A stretch of DNA of 64,000 bases from Cryobacterium sp. Y82 (GCF_002929495.1 NZ_PJJJ01000035.1:234162-298161); one strand, 5' to 3'; counted from the stretch's first letter, positions 47,609 through 58,080 are shown. Translations and numbers: made by a program. The notes: a model not told the origin generated them from the letters alone.

Positions 47609-48370
47609 CTACAGTACCTTGGAGAGGAAGTCCCGTGTGCGTTCCTGTTGCGGGTTGCCGAACAGCTCGGCCGGGGTGCCCTCTTCGACGATGACGCCAT
47701 CGGCCATGAAGATGACCCGGTCAGCGACTTCGCGGGCGAAACCCATTTCGTGGGTGACCACGACCATGGTCATGCCCTCGGCGGCGAGATCACGGATGAC
47801 CTGCAGCACTTCGCCGACCATCTCCGGGTCGAGGGCGCTCGTGGCCTCGTCGAAGAGCATGATGTCGGGGTTCACTGCGAGAGAACGGGCGATCGCAACG
47901 CGCTGCTTTTGGCCGCCGGAGAGCTGGGCGGGTCGGGCATCCGCTTTGTCGGCAAGGCCCACCCGGTTGAGCAGTTTGACGGCGGTGGCGCGGGCATCCG
48001 CCTTGGATTCCTTCTTCAACTCAACCGGGGCCAACATGATGTTCTGCAACACCGTCATGTGCGGAAACAGGTTGAAGTGCTGAAACACCATGCCGATGTG
48101 CTGTCGCACCTCGTTGAGGTCGACCGTTTTGTCGCCGAGGTCGAAGCCATCGACGATGATCGTGCCGGCGCTGAGCTCGTCAAGCTTATTCAAGCAGCGC
48201 AGAAAGGTTGACTTGCCCGAGCCCGATGGGCCAATGACACAGACGACCTCGCCCTCAGTGATCTCGACGTCGAGGCCTTTGAGCACCTCGTTGGAGCCGA
48301 ACGACTTGCGGAGGCCCCCGACACTAATTTTACTGCCGGCGCTCGCGGTGTTATTGGCGCTGGTGCTCAT
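47609..48370 (-). CDS. Polar amino-acid ABC transporter ATP-binding protein
   Basis: A GlnQ-type ATPase of 253 residues. Walker [11 protein letters not shown]-loop [13 protein letters not shown], signature [13 protein letters not shown], Walker [14 protein letters not shown] and H-loop [10 protein letters not shown] are all present. It energises import by the preceding fused binding protein-permease, whose stop it overlaps by 4 nt. Confidence 0.96.
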   Translation of the reverse strand: MSTSANNTASAGSKISVGGLRKSFGSNEVLKGLDVEITEGEVVCVIGPSGSGKSTFLRCLNKLDELSAGTIIVDGFDLGDKTVDLNEVRQHIGMVFQHFNLFPHMTVLQNIMLAPVELKKESKADARATAVKLLNRVGLADKADARPAQLSGGQKQRVAIARSLAVNPDIMLFDEATSALDPEMVGEVLQVIRDLAAEGMTMVVVTHEMGFAREVADRVIFMADGVIVEEGTPAELFGNPQQERTRDFLSKVL

Positions 48371-49830
48371 TTGTTGAACCTCTTGTCGAGCTGATTGGAG
48401 AGCATGGTGAGCAGGTTGATGACAATGAAGTAGAGCGCCGCCACGATCAGCAGGGTCTCACCCGTGCGAAAGTTCGAGGCGTAAATCTGCTGGCCCTGAT
48501 AGGTGAGTTCGGCGAAGCCGATCACCGCGAGCAGCGAGGTGTCTTTCAGGGTCATCACGAACTGGTTGATGAACGACGGCGTCATGATCTTCACAGCCTG
48601 CGGCAGCACCACACGGCGCATGGTCATGACATAGCCGAGGCCAAGGCTGCGGCCCGCTTCGGTTTGGCCCGGATCGACCGACTGGATGCCGCCACGCACG
48701 ATCTCAGTCATGTAGGCGCCCGCGTTCAGGCTCAGGGTGAGCACACCGGCGGTGAGTACGTCGATCGACTGCCCGGTGAGTTGGGGCAGCCCAAAGTAGA
48801 AGAAGAACGCCTGCACGAGCAGCGGGGTGCCCCGAAAGATACTCACGTAGACGCTCGCCAGGCCGCGCAGCACGCGACTCTCAGAGACCTTGAAGAAACC
48901 GAACAGCACGCCGAGCACGAGGGCGATCACAATCGACAGGGCGGTCGCCAGCAGCGTCAGCCCGAGGCCCTTCATGAGGGCCGGCAGGCTGTCGCTGAGC
49001 AGGCCGAAGAAGCTCGTATCCTTGGACGCTGCGGGGGCGTCGAGGTAGGTATCGAGAATTTCCTGATATTCGCCGCCGCTTTTCAGCTCGGCCAGGCCGA
49101 TGTTGAAGGCAGCTAGCAGTTCGGGGTTCTGGCCCTTGTTGACAGCGAAACCGTAGGAGCTGCCCTGTTCCTTCTCGGTGACGGACTTGAGGCCGTTGTT
49201 CTGGTTGATGCCATAGGCGAGCACGGGATAGTCGTCGAAGACCGCGACGGAGTTACCGGCTTTGACGTCGTCGTACATCGTGGCCGAGTCGGCGAGGGCC
49301 TTGACCGTGAAGTTGTACTCGTTCTTGATCGAGTTGGCGAAGGTCTCGCCCTCACTGCCGCGTTTGGCGACGACGGTTTCGCCGGCCAGGTCGGCGTACT
49401 TGGTGATCTCGGTGTTGCCCTCGGCGACGGCCATCTGCACGCCGGAGTCGAAGTACGGGTCGGAGAAGTCGAACACGAGCTTGCGCTCGTCGGTGATCGA
49501 CATGCCAGCGATGACGCCGTCCACCTGGTTGGACTGCAACGCCTGCAGCGCCGCATCGAAGCCGAGCGATTTGATCTCTACGGTGAAGCCTTGATTGGCG
49601 GCGATGCCCCGAATCAGGTCCATATCGATACCGGTCAACTCACCGTCTTCGCGGTACTCGAACGGTGCAAAGGTGGTGTCGGTGCCGATGACGTACGTTT
49701 CGCCGGTGACAGCGGTGCTGGGCTGGCTGGCTGCTGCGGCACTGACGCCGAGCACTCCACCGGTGAGGGCGAGCAGTGCCGTGACGGCGACCGTGAGCTT
49801 TCCCGTCCGGAACATATTCAATTTGCGCAA
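48367..49830 (-). CDS. Amino-acid ABC transporter, fused binding protein and permease
   Basis: A 487-residue fusion. Residues 1-33 are a signal segment; about 40-265 form a family-3 solute-binding domain ([34 protein letters not shown]); a membrane permease of about 220 residues follows with the EAA-type motif [16 protein letters not shown]. Such fusions exist in several Gram-positives. The binding domain is tethered to its own channel. Likely substrates are polar amino acids such as glutamine, glutamate or arginine, not resolvable here. Divergent from a LysR gene. Confidence 0.94.
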   Translation of the reverse strand: MRKLNMFRTGKLTVAVTALLALTGGVLGVSAAAASQPSTAVTGETYVIGTDTTFAPFEYREDGELTGIDMDLIRGIAANQGFTVEIKSLGFDAALQALQSNQVDGVIAGMSITDERKLVFDFSDPYFDSGVQMAVAEGNTEITKYADLAGETVVAKRGSEGETFANSIKNEYNFTVKALADSATMYDDVKAGNSVAVFDDYPVLAYGINQNNGLKSVTEKEQGSSYGFAVNKGQNPELLAAFNIGLAELKSGGEYQEILDTYLDAPAASKDTSFFGLLSDSLPALMKGLGLTLLATALSIVIALVLGVLFGFFKVSESRVLRGLASVYVSIFRGTPLLVQAFFFYFGLPQLTGQSIDVLTAGVLTLSLNAGAYMTEIVRGGIQSVDPGQTEAGRSLGLGYVMTMRRVVLPQAVKIMTPSFINQFVMTLKDTSLLAVIGFAELTYQGQQIYASNFRTGETLLIVAALYFIVINLLTMLSNQLDKRFNK

Positions 49831-49992
49831 AGGAGAACCATTTCTTGTCGTGCGGTCTGCTCGGCCTGGCGGCCGGTGGTGTGTTTCGCGCCGATCGACG
49901 CTGATCTACCGGAGGGCGGTGACTGCACACCCTGTCGAATGAGCCTACCTTGGGGTCCACGCGCAATAATCACCAAGATCGAAGGAGCGACT

Positions 49993-50940
49993 GTGCGGTT
50001 TCGCCAGCTCGAATATTTTGTCGCCGTGGCCCGGGAACGACATTTCGCTCGTGCCGCGGCCGCATGCCACGTTTCCCAACCCGCCCTCTCCGCTGCGATC
50101 AGCCGGCTGGAGCAGGAGCTCAATGTTTCTCTGATCAATCGTGGTCATGCCTTTGAGGGTTTGACTACGGAGGGCGAACGCCTGGTCATCTGGGCCAAAC
50201 GTATCCTGGCCGAGCATGACGCGTTCAAGGCTGAAGTTCAGGCAGTCCAGTCCGGAGTGACCGGCATTTTGCGGCTGGGTGTTGTACCCAGTGCCTCGAC
50301 GACGGTCGCCCTGGCCGTTGCCGCGTTCTGTGCTGCGCATCCGTTGGCCAGGGTGCAAATCAAATCGGACCTCTCCGCGGTCGAAATCGCCCGACGACTG
50401 CGCAGTTTTGAACTGGACGCCGGCGTCACCTACGTCGATGAGGTTGCCGACCCGCGGCTCGTTTTCGTGCCCCTGTACGAGGAACGCTACGTTCTCATCG
50501 CGTCCGACGAACTCATTCCGGACGTCCCCGAAACGATGACCTGGCTCCAGGCATCCCAGCTCCCCCTCGCTGTCTTGACGGCGGAAATGCGCAGCAGACA
50601 AGTTATCGACGATGCCTTCAGCCGCACCCAGATTCAGATGGTGCCACAGGTCGAGACGGATTCGATCGCGTCCCTCCACGCGCACATGAAGACGGGCCGA
50701 TGGGCCAGCATCGTGCCCCATTCGTGGCTACAAACCATTACGCCGTCATCGCGCACCCGCGTCGTGCCACTCGTTGATCCCGTCGCGACCGCGCGTGTCG
50801 CTGCGGCAATCAGCGCGGCGTCGCCTGGTTCGGTGACTGCGCGAGCGTTCGCGGCCGTTGCCGCGCGGCTTTCCCTGGGAGAGCTGTTCGATCGGGGGCT
50901 TCCGCCAGTCGCGCCCGAAGCTCCTGCAATACCTAGGTGA
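49993..50940 (+). CDS. LysR family transcriptional regulator
   Basis: The 315-residue regulator starts at GTG 49993 behind GAAGGAG. The N-terminal winged helix reads RFRQLEYFVAVARERHFARAA with VSQPALSAAISRLEQEL as recognition region; the effector-binding domain follows. It is divergent from the amino-acid ABC genes and co-directional with a FUSC exporter, so either may be its target (inference). Effector unknown. Confidence 0.94.
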   Translation: MRFRQLEYFVAVARERHFARAAAACHVSQPALSAAISRLEQELNVSLINRGHAFEGLTTEGERLVIWAKRILAEHDAFKAEVQAVQSGVTGILRLGVVPSASTTVALAVAAFCAAHPLARVQIKSDLSAVEIARRLRSFELDAGVTYVDEVADPRLVFVPLYEERYVLIASDELIPDVPETMTWLQASQLPLAVLTAEMRSRQVIDDAFSRTQIQMVPQVETDSIASLHAHMKTGRWASIVPHSWLQTITPSSRTRVVPLVDPVATARVAAAISAASPGSVTARAFAAVAARLSLGELFDRGLPPVAPEAPAIPR

Positions 50941-51166
50941 TTGATAACGTGCGGTTATCGGCTGGTCAACTTCGAGTCTTGGACAGGCCGGGCACAGGGG
51001 CACAGAATGGTACGACCGCTGGAGTTGAGCGCGGAACCAGCCAACCGGAGGCACCGAGAGCGCCCGTTGGCCCCAGCTACGTGATGGATTCGATGATGAC
51101 CAGTAATCGGGTTCCGTTGTCGACGTTGCAATGCCATTATTCTGATCGAAAGGCCGTGACACCCCC

Positions 51167-52198
51167 GTGCGCCCGACGCTGTCGTATATTCGCGCGCTCA
51201 TCAGTGTCGGACCCGCGGTCAATGATCACTGGCCAGCCCTTCGCGTGGGCCTCGGGGTCACCGTCCCGGTTCTGGTCCTGCTGATCTCCGGCCATCCGGA
51301 GTTGAGCATATATGCCGTCTTTGGCGCTTTCACGGGCATGTACGGCCGTGGTGAAACCCATCAGCTGCGGCTGGTGCATCAAGCCCAGGCCGCGGCAGTA
51401 CTGCTGACCGGGGTGACCATCGGGGTGGCGCTGTCGATCACCCACATCGAGGTCTGGGCGTTGATCGCCATCGAGGCCTCCCTGGCCGGGCTGGGTTCAC
51501 TCGTGGCCGACAAGATACAGCTCAGACCAGCCGGGCCTTTCTTCGGTATTTTCGCGCTGGGAGCCTGCGCGTCGATCCCAACGGTCGTTGGGCTCTGGAC
51601 TGCCGCGCTGATCTGCGCCGCATCCGCAGTCTTTTCTCTAATCGTCGGGTTTGCTGGCTGGTTTCGAGGCCGCGCCTGGGACTCAACGGCGAGACGTTCT
51701 CGCGAACCTCTCTCCCGGCCATGGCTAGCGAAGGCAGGCGTGCACGCCACCCGCTATGTCCTCGCTGTCGCAGCCGCCGGGGTTCTCGGTCTCGTATTCG
51801 GGATCGGCCACGCCTATTGGGCTATGGCCGCAGCGGCCGTTCCCCTCGCCGGTGCCGATCTTCCCAGCCGAGTGCAGCGTGGCGTCCATCGAATATTCGG
51901 CACCTTTGCAGGTCTGGGCCTCACGGCGGGTATTCTGCTCCTCCATCCCAGTACGACCGTGCTGGTCATCCTCGTCATGGTCTTGCAGTTCCCGACTGAA
52001 TTATTCATGGCGCGCCACTACGGTCTCGCACTCACTTTTTTCACGCCCGTCATACTGCTCATGACCCAACTCGCCAGCCCGATCGACCCGACATCTCTAC
52101 TCACTGACCGCGGATGGGAAACTCTTCTTGGTGCCGTGGTCGGGATCGCCGTCGTTCTGCTGATCCGCGACCGGCGTCCACGAGGAAGTCTGCGTTAG
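51167..52198 (+). CDS. FUSC family membrane protein
   Basis: A 343-residue protein with two groups of hydrophobic segments separated by a basic loop (about 165-185, FRGRAWDSTARRSRE). The layout is a duplicated FUSC_2-type membrane domain without a large soluble domain, different from the FUSC protein at 46468. Conserved features are YAVFGAFTGMYGRGETHQLR and the GVHRIFGTFAGL segment. Probable efflux of organic anions. GTG start without an obvious ribosome site. Confidence 0.85.
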   Translation: MRPTLSYIRALISVGPAVNDHWPALRVGLGVTVPVLVLLISGHPELSIYAVFGAFTGMYGRGETHQLRLVHQAQAAAVLLTGVTIGVALSITHIEVWALIAIEASLAGLGSLVADKIQLRPAGPFFGIFALGACASIPTVVGLWTAALICAASAVFSLIVGFAGWFRGRAWDSTARRSREPLSRPWLAKAGVHATRYVLAVAAAGVLGLVFGIGHAYWAMAAAAVPLAGADLPSRVQRGVHRIFGTFAGLGLTAGILLLHPSTTVLVILVMVLQFPTELFMARHYGLALTFFTPVILLMTQLASPIDPTSLLTDRGWETLLGAVVGIAVVLLIRDRRPRGSLR

Positions 52199-52203
52199 CT
52201 CGG

Positions 52204-53241
52204 CTAACGACCAGCAGCCGCGGCCGTTGCACCGGCCCAGAGGGACGCCAGAACGGACTGGGCCGGGCCAGCAGCCGCGGCGCGAAATCCTGTCCCGGCC
52301 CAGAGGGCGAGCCCGTCGGGGTCGCCACGGCGGGCGGCATCCGTTCGCAGGCCCTTGGTGAGGTGATGCACCTGGGGATACTCGTGGGGCACGCTCGAAT
52401 CGTGAGCCGTGACGAAGGCATTTCGCAAGGCACGCGCCGGGCGACCAGAGAAGGCCCTCGTTATGACGGTCTCGGCGAATCGCCCATCGACCAGGGCATT
52501 TTGGTGGGCCGGGTTCGCGCCGGACTCCTCTGTACGGAGAAGGGCAGTACCGAGCTGTACGGCGCCCGCGCCGTTGGCGAGCAACGAGGCGATCTGTTCG
52601 CCCGAGTGGATGCCGCCCGCCACGATCAGCGGCAGCCTCACCACCTCGCGAATCTCGATCAGCAGCTCCCCCAGGGCAAGGGTGCCCGGTTCGCCCTGAG
52701 TGGTGAAGGTCCCCCGGTGCCCGCCAGCCTCCGGCCCCTGCACGCAGAGTGCGTCGACGCCACGGTCGACCGCCTGAAGGGCTTCGGGCACCGAAGTGAC
52801 CGTAGCGATCAGGAATGAGCCGGCCGCGTGCATGCGCTCTACGGCGTCTCGTGGGGGCAGGCCGAAGGTGAACGAAACAACCGGAACCTTCTGAGCGATG
52901 ACGACGGCCACCTTATCGGCGAACCAGTCGTCGTCGGTTTCGTCGATTTCGCCGAATGTGGCCGCTGGATTCTCGCGGGCGAGCACGTCGCGATAGGACA
53001 GGGCTGCGGCGCGATCACTCAGAGCCGGCTGAGGAATGAACAGGTTGACGCCGAAGGCGCGCTCGGTGCGCTGCTGCACGTCGACGATCTGTTCGGCCAG
53101 GGCCTGCGGGGTCTTGTAGCCGCCAGCCAAAAAGCCGAGTCCGCCCGCGTCGCTGACGGCTACCGTCAGGTTGGGAGTCGAGGCGCCGCCGGCCATCGGT
53201 GCCGCGATGATTGGAATGTGCAGGTCAGAAAGAGAAAACAC
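52204..53241 (-). CDS. Nitronate monooxygenase family flavoprotein
   Basis: A TIM-barrel FMN enzyme of about 345 residues, oxidising nitronates such as propionate 3-nitronate (family knowledge). Visible are PIIAAPMAGGASTPNL, SDAGGLGFLAGGY, QGPEAGGHRGTF with the catalytic-His segment, and LIVAGGIHSG plus GAVQLGTALL for phosphate binding. I place the start at the GTG at 53241, five bases behind AAGGAG, rather than at 53271. Confidence 0.9.
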   Translation of the reverse strand: MFSLSDLHIPIIAAPMAGGASTPNLTVAVSDAGGLGFLAGGYKTPQALAEQIVDVQQRTERAFGVNLFIPQPALSDRAAALSYRDVLARENPAATFGEIDETDDDWFADKVAVVIAQKVPVVSFTFGLPPRDAVERMHAAGSFLIATVTSVPEALQAVDRGVDALCVQGPEAGGHRGTFTTQGEPGTLALGELLIEIREVVRLPLIVAGGIHSGEQIASLLANGAGAVQLGTALLRTEESGANPAHQNALVDGRFAETVITRAFSGRPARALRNAFVTAHDSSVPHEYPQVHHLTKGLRTDAARRGDPDGLALWAGTGFRAAAAGPAQSVLASLWAGATAAAAGR

Positions 53242-53393
53242 GAAGACTCCTTGCCGAAGTGGAGTGGTCATCTAACCGCTGGAAGCATGCTCTAAAACAA
53301 ACATTCTGTTTATTCCGGGCGGCGAACCCCACAAGGGTACCTTCGCACAGATGAAGGCCCGGTGCCCGGCAACTCGTGGCCCCGGATCGAGGG

Positions 53394-55865
53394 CTACGTG
53401 ACTTTAGGCGTTGCACCGCTCTTCTTCACTGCGGTCAGGTAGCCGGTCTGACTGGCGGTGACAGTGACGGTCATGCGGTAATTTCGGTCCATCGAGGTGA
53501 GCGCGTAGGTCGCGGCTGTAGCTCCCGGCACGGGCGTTGCTCCGCGGAACCATTGGTAGCTCAGGGCCGCAGCGGGAGTCCACACGCCGGGCACGGCAAC
53601 GAGTTGCTGGCCAACCCTGGCCATTCCGCTGATGCTGGGAATCGGGCCGACCAATTTGCCCGGCTCAACCGGTACCGTCGCGGCGCTGGTCGTGCTGATG
53701 GAACGATACCCCACCTTCGTTCCGGTCACCGTCACCGTAATCCTGCCGCCCAAGTCGGCCGCGGTCACCTCGTATGTGCTGGATGTGGCGGCGACTACCG
53801 GCGCCCCATTGCGATTCCACTGCACGGCGAGGTCGACGGGGGCCGGTCGCCAGACACCGGTCGATAGGCCGAGAGTTTTACCCACGGTGGTTGCGCCGAC
53901 GATCTCGGGGACGGGCGTCTCGGACAGCACGCCGATCGCGATGAGAGCAGGGCTACTCGACCGGCTGGTGGCGGAGTAGCCGGTCTTCGTACCCGTGACG
54001 GTTACGTTGACGCTCTCGCCCGCCTCGGCGCCGGACAGCTGAAATTTGATATCGGTCGCACCGACAATAGCGGCGCCGTTACGTTTCCACTGATAACTCA
54101 AGTCAACGGCACCTGGTCCCCAGCGACCGGGAACGGCAGTCAGTTGGAAGCCGACCTGTGGCGTGCCCGTGACGCTCGGTGTCGGAGCGGGTGCCAGGCT
54201 CGGTGCCCGCAGCGGTTCGCCCACGACAAATGGCGACAGCGACGACGTCGTTCCACACACGCGGCCATAGGACTGTTGGCTCGTGATGTCCTGCCACGCG
54301 CCAGCCACGAAGTGGTACAGGTGCTGGCTAAGGGCTTGCTCAGCGGTCAGGGTCGACGCGTCAAAAGACAAGCAGACCAGGATGTTGCCACTGTAGCCCG
54401 CCGTGGTCTCCAGATTCAGGTACACCGGCGGGTCGGTCAGCGTGGTAAATCCGGTCGGCGCCGGCCCGGTCGGAGTGAGGACGGAGGAGGTGATGCCGTC
54501 GGACGTTATCGAGTCGAAGGTCAGGGCGGCGTACGGATATGCCGGCGTGTACAGGTCGACCAGCACATCCGCTCCGACCGGGCTACTGCCCGCCCGAGGC
54601 AGCCCAATCGTGAACATTCCCAGCCCTGTCGCATATCCACAGAGAATCCCCTCCCTGTTACCCAGCGAAATCTCCTGCCAGCGTCCGCCCTCAAAGTGAA
54701 AGAGACGGTTTCCGTCGGCGAACAGGCTTCGCAAGTACTGGACACACACCAGAACGCGACCGGTAAAGGTGGCCGTCGTCGAGAGTTCAATGAAGGCTGG
54801 TGTGGTGACAGTGTCGAAGATAGTTGAGGCTGGTCCGATCATTGACTCGGTGACGGCGGTGTTCCCGGCGGATGTGACGGTATCGAATTCAACGCGAATC
54901 GGGGGATTTAGCGCATCTTGACCGGACGGCGCGAGGCTCACCAAAGAACCCACCGCGGTGATTCCCGCCGGCGGTTCACCGAGCATCACGGGCTCGAACG
55001 ATGTGGTTCTTCCACAAGTAGACGTGCCCTGGGAACTCGTGATGTCTTTCCACACGCCCAATTCGAACTGGTACATCCGGGAACGGTAGGCGGTTTCCAG
55101 TTCCCTCACGCTCGGGGTGAAATAGGCATTCCAATATTGCAGGTCCGAAGGATCGATACAGAACCGGAACTGCCCCGAAAATTCAGCGGTCGTGGCGAAG
55201 TCGTAGTAGCTGCTGCGCTGGTCGAAGGCGATTGGCGCCGGCTGTGTAGCCGGGTGCGAAACCGTGGTGATTCCGGGCGTCGTGACGCTGTCGAAAATCA
55301 CGACCGGACTACTGTTGGCTCCGGTGGGATAGCTGCTCGGTTTGACAAAAACGTTCGTACCAATCGGCGTGTCACCCTTGAGCGTGCCGCCCACGGCGAA
55401 CGGTCCGGCGAGGCTGGCGGCATCGCCGCAGTAGTGTCCCGGCGGATAGCCAAGTTCTTGCCACTGACCATTGACGAACTGCCAGATCATGTCTCGACTG
55501 AACATTTGATCGGGAACATCATAATCGACATGTTGAATGCAGATGGTGATGGGGCCGCTGGTGATCGCCGTGGTCGCGGGGTAAAAGAAGTAGGGAGTGT
55601 CGAGGGCGAGCGTAAACCCGACGGGAGCCGGGCCGGTCGTGGACGTGGTCACTGAAGTGACTCCGGCTTCGAGAACGGAGTTGAAGTTCAGGTAGACGCC
55701 CTTGTTACCGTTCGGGTCGGTCGGCCGTACCTCGATATTGCTACCCACCGGGGTGGGCACCAGCGCGTCGGCGTGAGCGGCCGTGACCACTCCCCCGAAC
55801 GCCAAGCTCAGGGCCGCAGTCACCGCGAGCGAAAAAAGAATCAGATGACGACGACGTTGAATCAT
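53394..55865 (-). CDS. Large secreted repeat protein (four Cys-pair repeats + three Ig-like repeats)
   Basis: The 823-residue product has a signal peptide (residues 1-33, core LFSLAVTAALSLAFGG, cleavage near AHA-DA). Residues about 36-560 are four related units of about 125-130 residues, each with a TTATFTG-type strand, a Cys-containing strand (ILVCLSF), a LYHF-x-x-GAWQDIT block and a CG-x-x-SL-x-PFVVG ending. Residues about 570-823 are three units of about 85 with YQWKRNGAAIVGAT and TVTGTKTGYSATS patterns. No sortase motif or catalytic residues. Probably an extracellular scaffold or adhesin; function unknown. Confidence 0.8.
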   Translation of the reverse strand: MIQRRRHLILFSLAVTAALSLAFGGVVTAAHADALVPTPVGSNIEVRPTDPNGNKGVYLNFNSVLEAGVTSVTTSTTGPAPVGFTLALDTPYFFYPATTAITSGPITICIQHVDYDVPDQMFSRDMIWQFVNGQWQELGYPPGHYCGDAASLAGPFAVGGTLKGDTPIGTNVFVKPSSYPTGANSSPVVIFDSVTTPGITTVSHPATQPAPIAFDQRSSYYDFATTAEFSGQFRFCIDPSDLQYWNAYFTPSVRELETAYRSRMYQFELGVWKDITSSQGTSTCGRTTSFEPVMLGEPPAGITAVGSLVSLAPSGQDALNPPIRVEFDTVTSAGNTAVTESMIGPASTIFDTVTTPAFIELSTTATFTGRVLVCVQYLRSLFADGNRLFHFEGGRWQEISLGNREGILCGYATGLGMFTIGLPRAGSSPVGADVLVDLYTPAYPYAALTFDSITSDGITSSVLTPTGPAPTGFTTLTDPPVYLNLETTAGYSGNILVCLSFDASTLTAEQALSQHLYHFVAGAWQDITSQQSYGRVCGTTSSLSPFVVGEPLRAPSLAPAPTPSVTGTPQVGFQLTAVPGRWGPGAVDLSYQWKRNGAAIVGATDIKFQLSGAEAGESVNVTVTGTKTGYSATSRSSSPALIAIGVLSETPVPEIVGATTVGKTLGLSTGVWRPAPVDLAVQWNRNGAPVVAATSSTYEVTAADLGGRITVTVTGTKVGYRSISTTSAATVPVEPGKLVGPIPSISGMARVGQQLVAVPGVWTPAAALSYQWFRGATPVPGATAATYALTSMDRNYRMTVTVTASQTGYLTAVKKSGATPKVT

Positions 55866-55973
55866 GTGAGGCTCGGTTTCAGGAGTGGGAAGTACTACGG
55901 AGCGAAAATCGCAGTGATCATAGCACCGGGGGCATTTTCTATCCCAAAATTTGCGGCTTGGCTGCAAACGAAA

Positions 55974-55999
55974 CAGGGCCCCACCGAAGTGGGGCCCTG
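55974..55999 (-). terminator. Terminator downstream of yceI
   Basis: A perfect 10-bp stem (CAGGGCCCCA and its complement) with a 6-nt loop, followed on the minus strand by TTTCGTTT. It lies 17 nt past the yceI stop. Confidence 0.85.
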
Positions 56000-56015
56000 A
56001 TCGAAAAGCTAGGGG

Positions 56016-56576
56016 TTACGCGTTGAGCGCGGCCTGCAATTCGAGCGTGATGGTGACCTTGTCGCCGAGCAGCATGCCACCGGTTTCGAGGGCGGCGTTG
56101 TAAGTGAGGCCGAAGTCTTCGCGGTTGACCTCGGTCTTGGCCGTGGCGCCGAACTTGTAATTGCCGTAGGGGTCTCCACCAAAGCCACCGAAGTCGAGCT
56201 CGAACGTGGCCGGCTTGGTGACGCCCTTGATGGTGATGTTGCCGTCGACGAGGTAGTCGCCCTTGACTTCGCGCACACCGGTCGACGCGAAGTCGATGGT
56301 CGGGTACGTTTCGGCGTCGAAGAAATCGCCGGTGCGGAGGTGACCGTCGCGGTTGGGCTCGTTGGTGTTGATCGAGACGACCTTGGCCGAGGCCGTGACG
56401 CTCGTCTCGAGAGGGTTCTCGCCGGTTACGAAGGTGGCGTCGAAGTCTTCGAAGGTGCCCTTGACCTTGCTGATGACGATGTGGCGAATGCTGAAGCTCA
56501 CCGAGCTGTGGGTCTTGTCAATGGTCCAGGTTCCGGCTTTGAAGCCGGGAATGCTCGTTGCGGTGGTCTCGCTCAT
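56016..56576 (-). CDS. YceI family protein
   Basis: A lipocalin-like beta-barrel of about 186 residues that binds isoprenoid-type lipids in characterised members. The family start PGFKAGTWTIDKTHSSVSFS and the repeats DGHLRTGDFFDAETYPTI and GNITIKGVTKPATFEL are clear. The ATG at 56576 is preceded by GAGGAGAAA; the frame is open further upstream without support. No signal peptide, so it is cytosolic here. Confidence 0.94.
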   Translation of the reverse strand: MSETTATSIPGFKAGTWTIDKTHSSVSFSIRHIVISKVKGTFEDFDATFVTGENPLETSVTASAKVVSINTNEPNRDGHLRTGDFFDAETYPTIDFASTGVREVKGDYLVDGNITIKGVTKPATFELDFGGFGGDPYGNYKFGATAKTEVNREDFGLTYNAALETGGMLLGDKVTITLELQAALNA

Positions 56577-56765
56577 AGAGTTTCTCCTCAAGTGTGTGGG
56601 CCCAGAATTGTCGCCCTCGGATATATGCAAGCGCATAGAAGACGTTCGTATTCCCGGGAAGACAAATATTCATCGGCCCCTTCGGGGTTCAGCCGGGCCT
56701 TAACTCAGGCCGACCGAATAGTCTCAGCCTGTCATCGGGTTCTGCGTGTTTATTGGGAGGTAGCT

Positions 56766-57584
56766 GTGAGAGCACGTTTACCGAGCATGCAGGGGGTTGC
56801 GGGCGAGGGCATCCTGATTGCTGCGGGCGGCCGCGCCATCCTGCTGCAGCTGGCGAATCCGGCCATTGGACACGGCGTCGCCGACCACAGCAATTTCGCC
56901 GCTCGGCCGCTCGACCGGCTGAACGGCACGCTGAGCTTTGTCTACGCCACCGTCTTCGGACCGGCCGACCTCGCCGCCGCGATGGCCGAGCGGGTCAACC
57001 ATGCGCACGTTCCCGTGCATTCAACCGGCACGACACCCCGGTACAACGCGTTCACCCCAGAGCTGCAGCTCTGGGTCGCCGCAACGCTGTACGACTCTGC
57101 TACCCACCTGCACGCACTCATCTACGGCCCGCTCGACGAGGCAACGGCCGACGCCGTTTACCGCGAATACTCCCGGCTCGGCACCGCGCTGCAGGTGCCG
57201 CCGGAACTGTGGCCGAAAGACCGCGTCGCGTTTCGCCAGTACTGGGATGAGCAATTGCAACTGCTGAGAACGGATGCCGCCACGCGCGCGGTCGCGCACG
57301 AGCTGTTGCACTCGCGCCCGGCTCCGTTTTGGTACCGAGCTGCCCTCCCGCTGGCCCGCCTGATGACGGCCGGACTGCTGCCGCCCCGCGTTCGGGTACT
57401 CTTCGACCTCCCTTGGTCAGAACAGCACCAGCGGCGCTTCGATCGGGCACTGCACGTCATCCGTTTCATCTATCCTCGCCTGCCGCGCGCACTTCGCCAC
57501 TGGCCCAAGAATCACTACCTGCGCGTGCTTCGCAAATCCCACCTGCGCCGATCCACTGCATCCGCGCCGGCACCGGTACTGTAA
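56766..57584 (+). CDS. Oxygenase MpaB family protein (DUF2236)
   Basis: The 272-residue product belongs to the DUF2236/MpaB family of b-type haem oxygenases, related to latex-clearing protein. Conserved features are GEGILIAAGGRAILLQLANP, HSNFAARPLDRL and the HxxD-like ATHLHALIYGP helix. GTG start at 56766 behind GGGAGG. Substrate unknown. Seven bases before the Lrp regulator gene. Confidence 0.88.
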   Translation: MRARLPSMQGVAGEGILIAAGGRAILLQLANPAIGHGVADHSNFAARPLDRLNGTLSFVYATVFGPADLAAAMAERVNHAHVPVHSTGTTPRYNAFTPELQLWVAATLYDSATHLHALIYGPLDEATADAVYREYSRLGTALQVPPELWPKDRVAFRQYWDEQLQLLRTDAATRAVAHELLHSRPAPFWYRAALPLARLMTAGLLPPRVRVLFDLPWSEQHQRRFDRALHVIRFIYPRLPRALRHWPKNHYLRVLRKSHLRRSTASAPAPVL

Positions 57585-57591
57585 GAGTCCA

Positions 57592-58080
57592 ATGACGCAG
57601 CCGCAGCCGCCCCACCCCGGACTCGACGGCGTTGATCGCCAGATCATCGCCGAGCTCAGCCGGGACGCCAGACTCTCCATGCGCCAGCTGGCCCTGCAGG
57701 TGCACATCTCGCGCACCGCAGCGCACACCCGGGTGCAGAAGCTCATCAGCCATGGCGTGATCACCGGGTTCGGCGCCCAGACCGACCGCAAGGCCCTCGG
57801 CCTGCACGTGTCGGCTCTCGTCATCGTGAAGATCGCTGACGTGGCCTGGGGTGAAATTGCCGCGCAACTCGCCGAACTCCCATTTGTTGAGAAGGCGCAG
57901 GCAGTGAGCGGGGACATCGACATTATTCTCACCGTGAGCGCTCCCGACCACGAACAACTCAGCCAGGCCATTCTGCGCGATATCCACACCATGCCCGGGG
58001 TAATCTCGACCCGGTCGCACCTAATTCTCGACGAGATCCTCGGGCACGCGCCCGGTACCACCCCGGACGCTTGGCACTGA
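57592..58080 (+). CDS. Lrp/AsnC family regulator
   Basis: A 162-residue regulator: winged helix at about 10-60 (LDGVDRQIIAELSRDARLSM, VHISRTAAHTRVQKLISHG) and a RAM ligand-binding domain after about 70. It directly precedes the E1alpha-E1beta-E2 operon in the same direction, as does BkdR-type Lrp in branched-chain dehydrogenase loci, so it probably senses a branched-chain amino or keto acid and controls that operon (inference). Confidence 0.94.
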   Translation: MTQPQPPHPGLDGVDRQIIAELSRDARLSMRQLALQVHISRTAAHTRVQKLISHGVITGFGAQTDRKALGLHVSALVIVKIADVAWGEIAAQLAELPFVEKAQAVSGDIDIILTVSAPDHEQLSQAILRDIHTMPGVISTRSHLILDEILGHAPGTTPDAWH

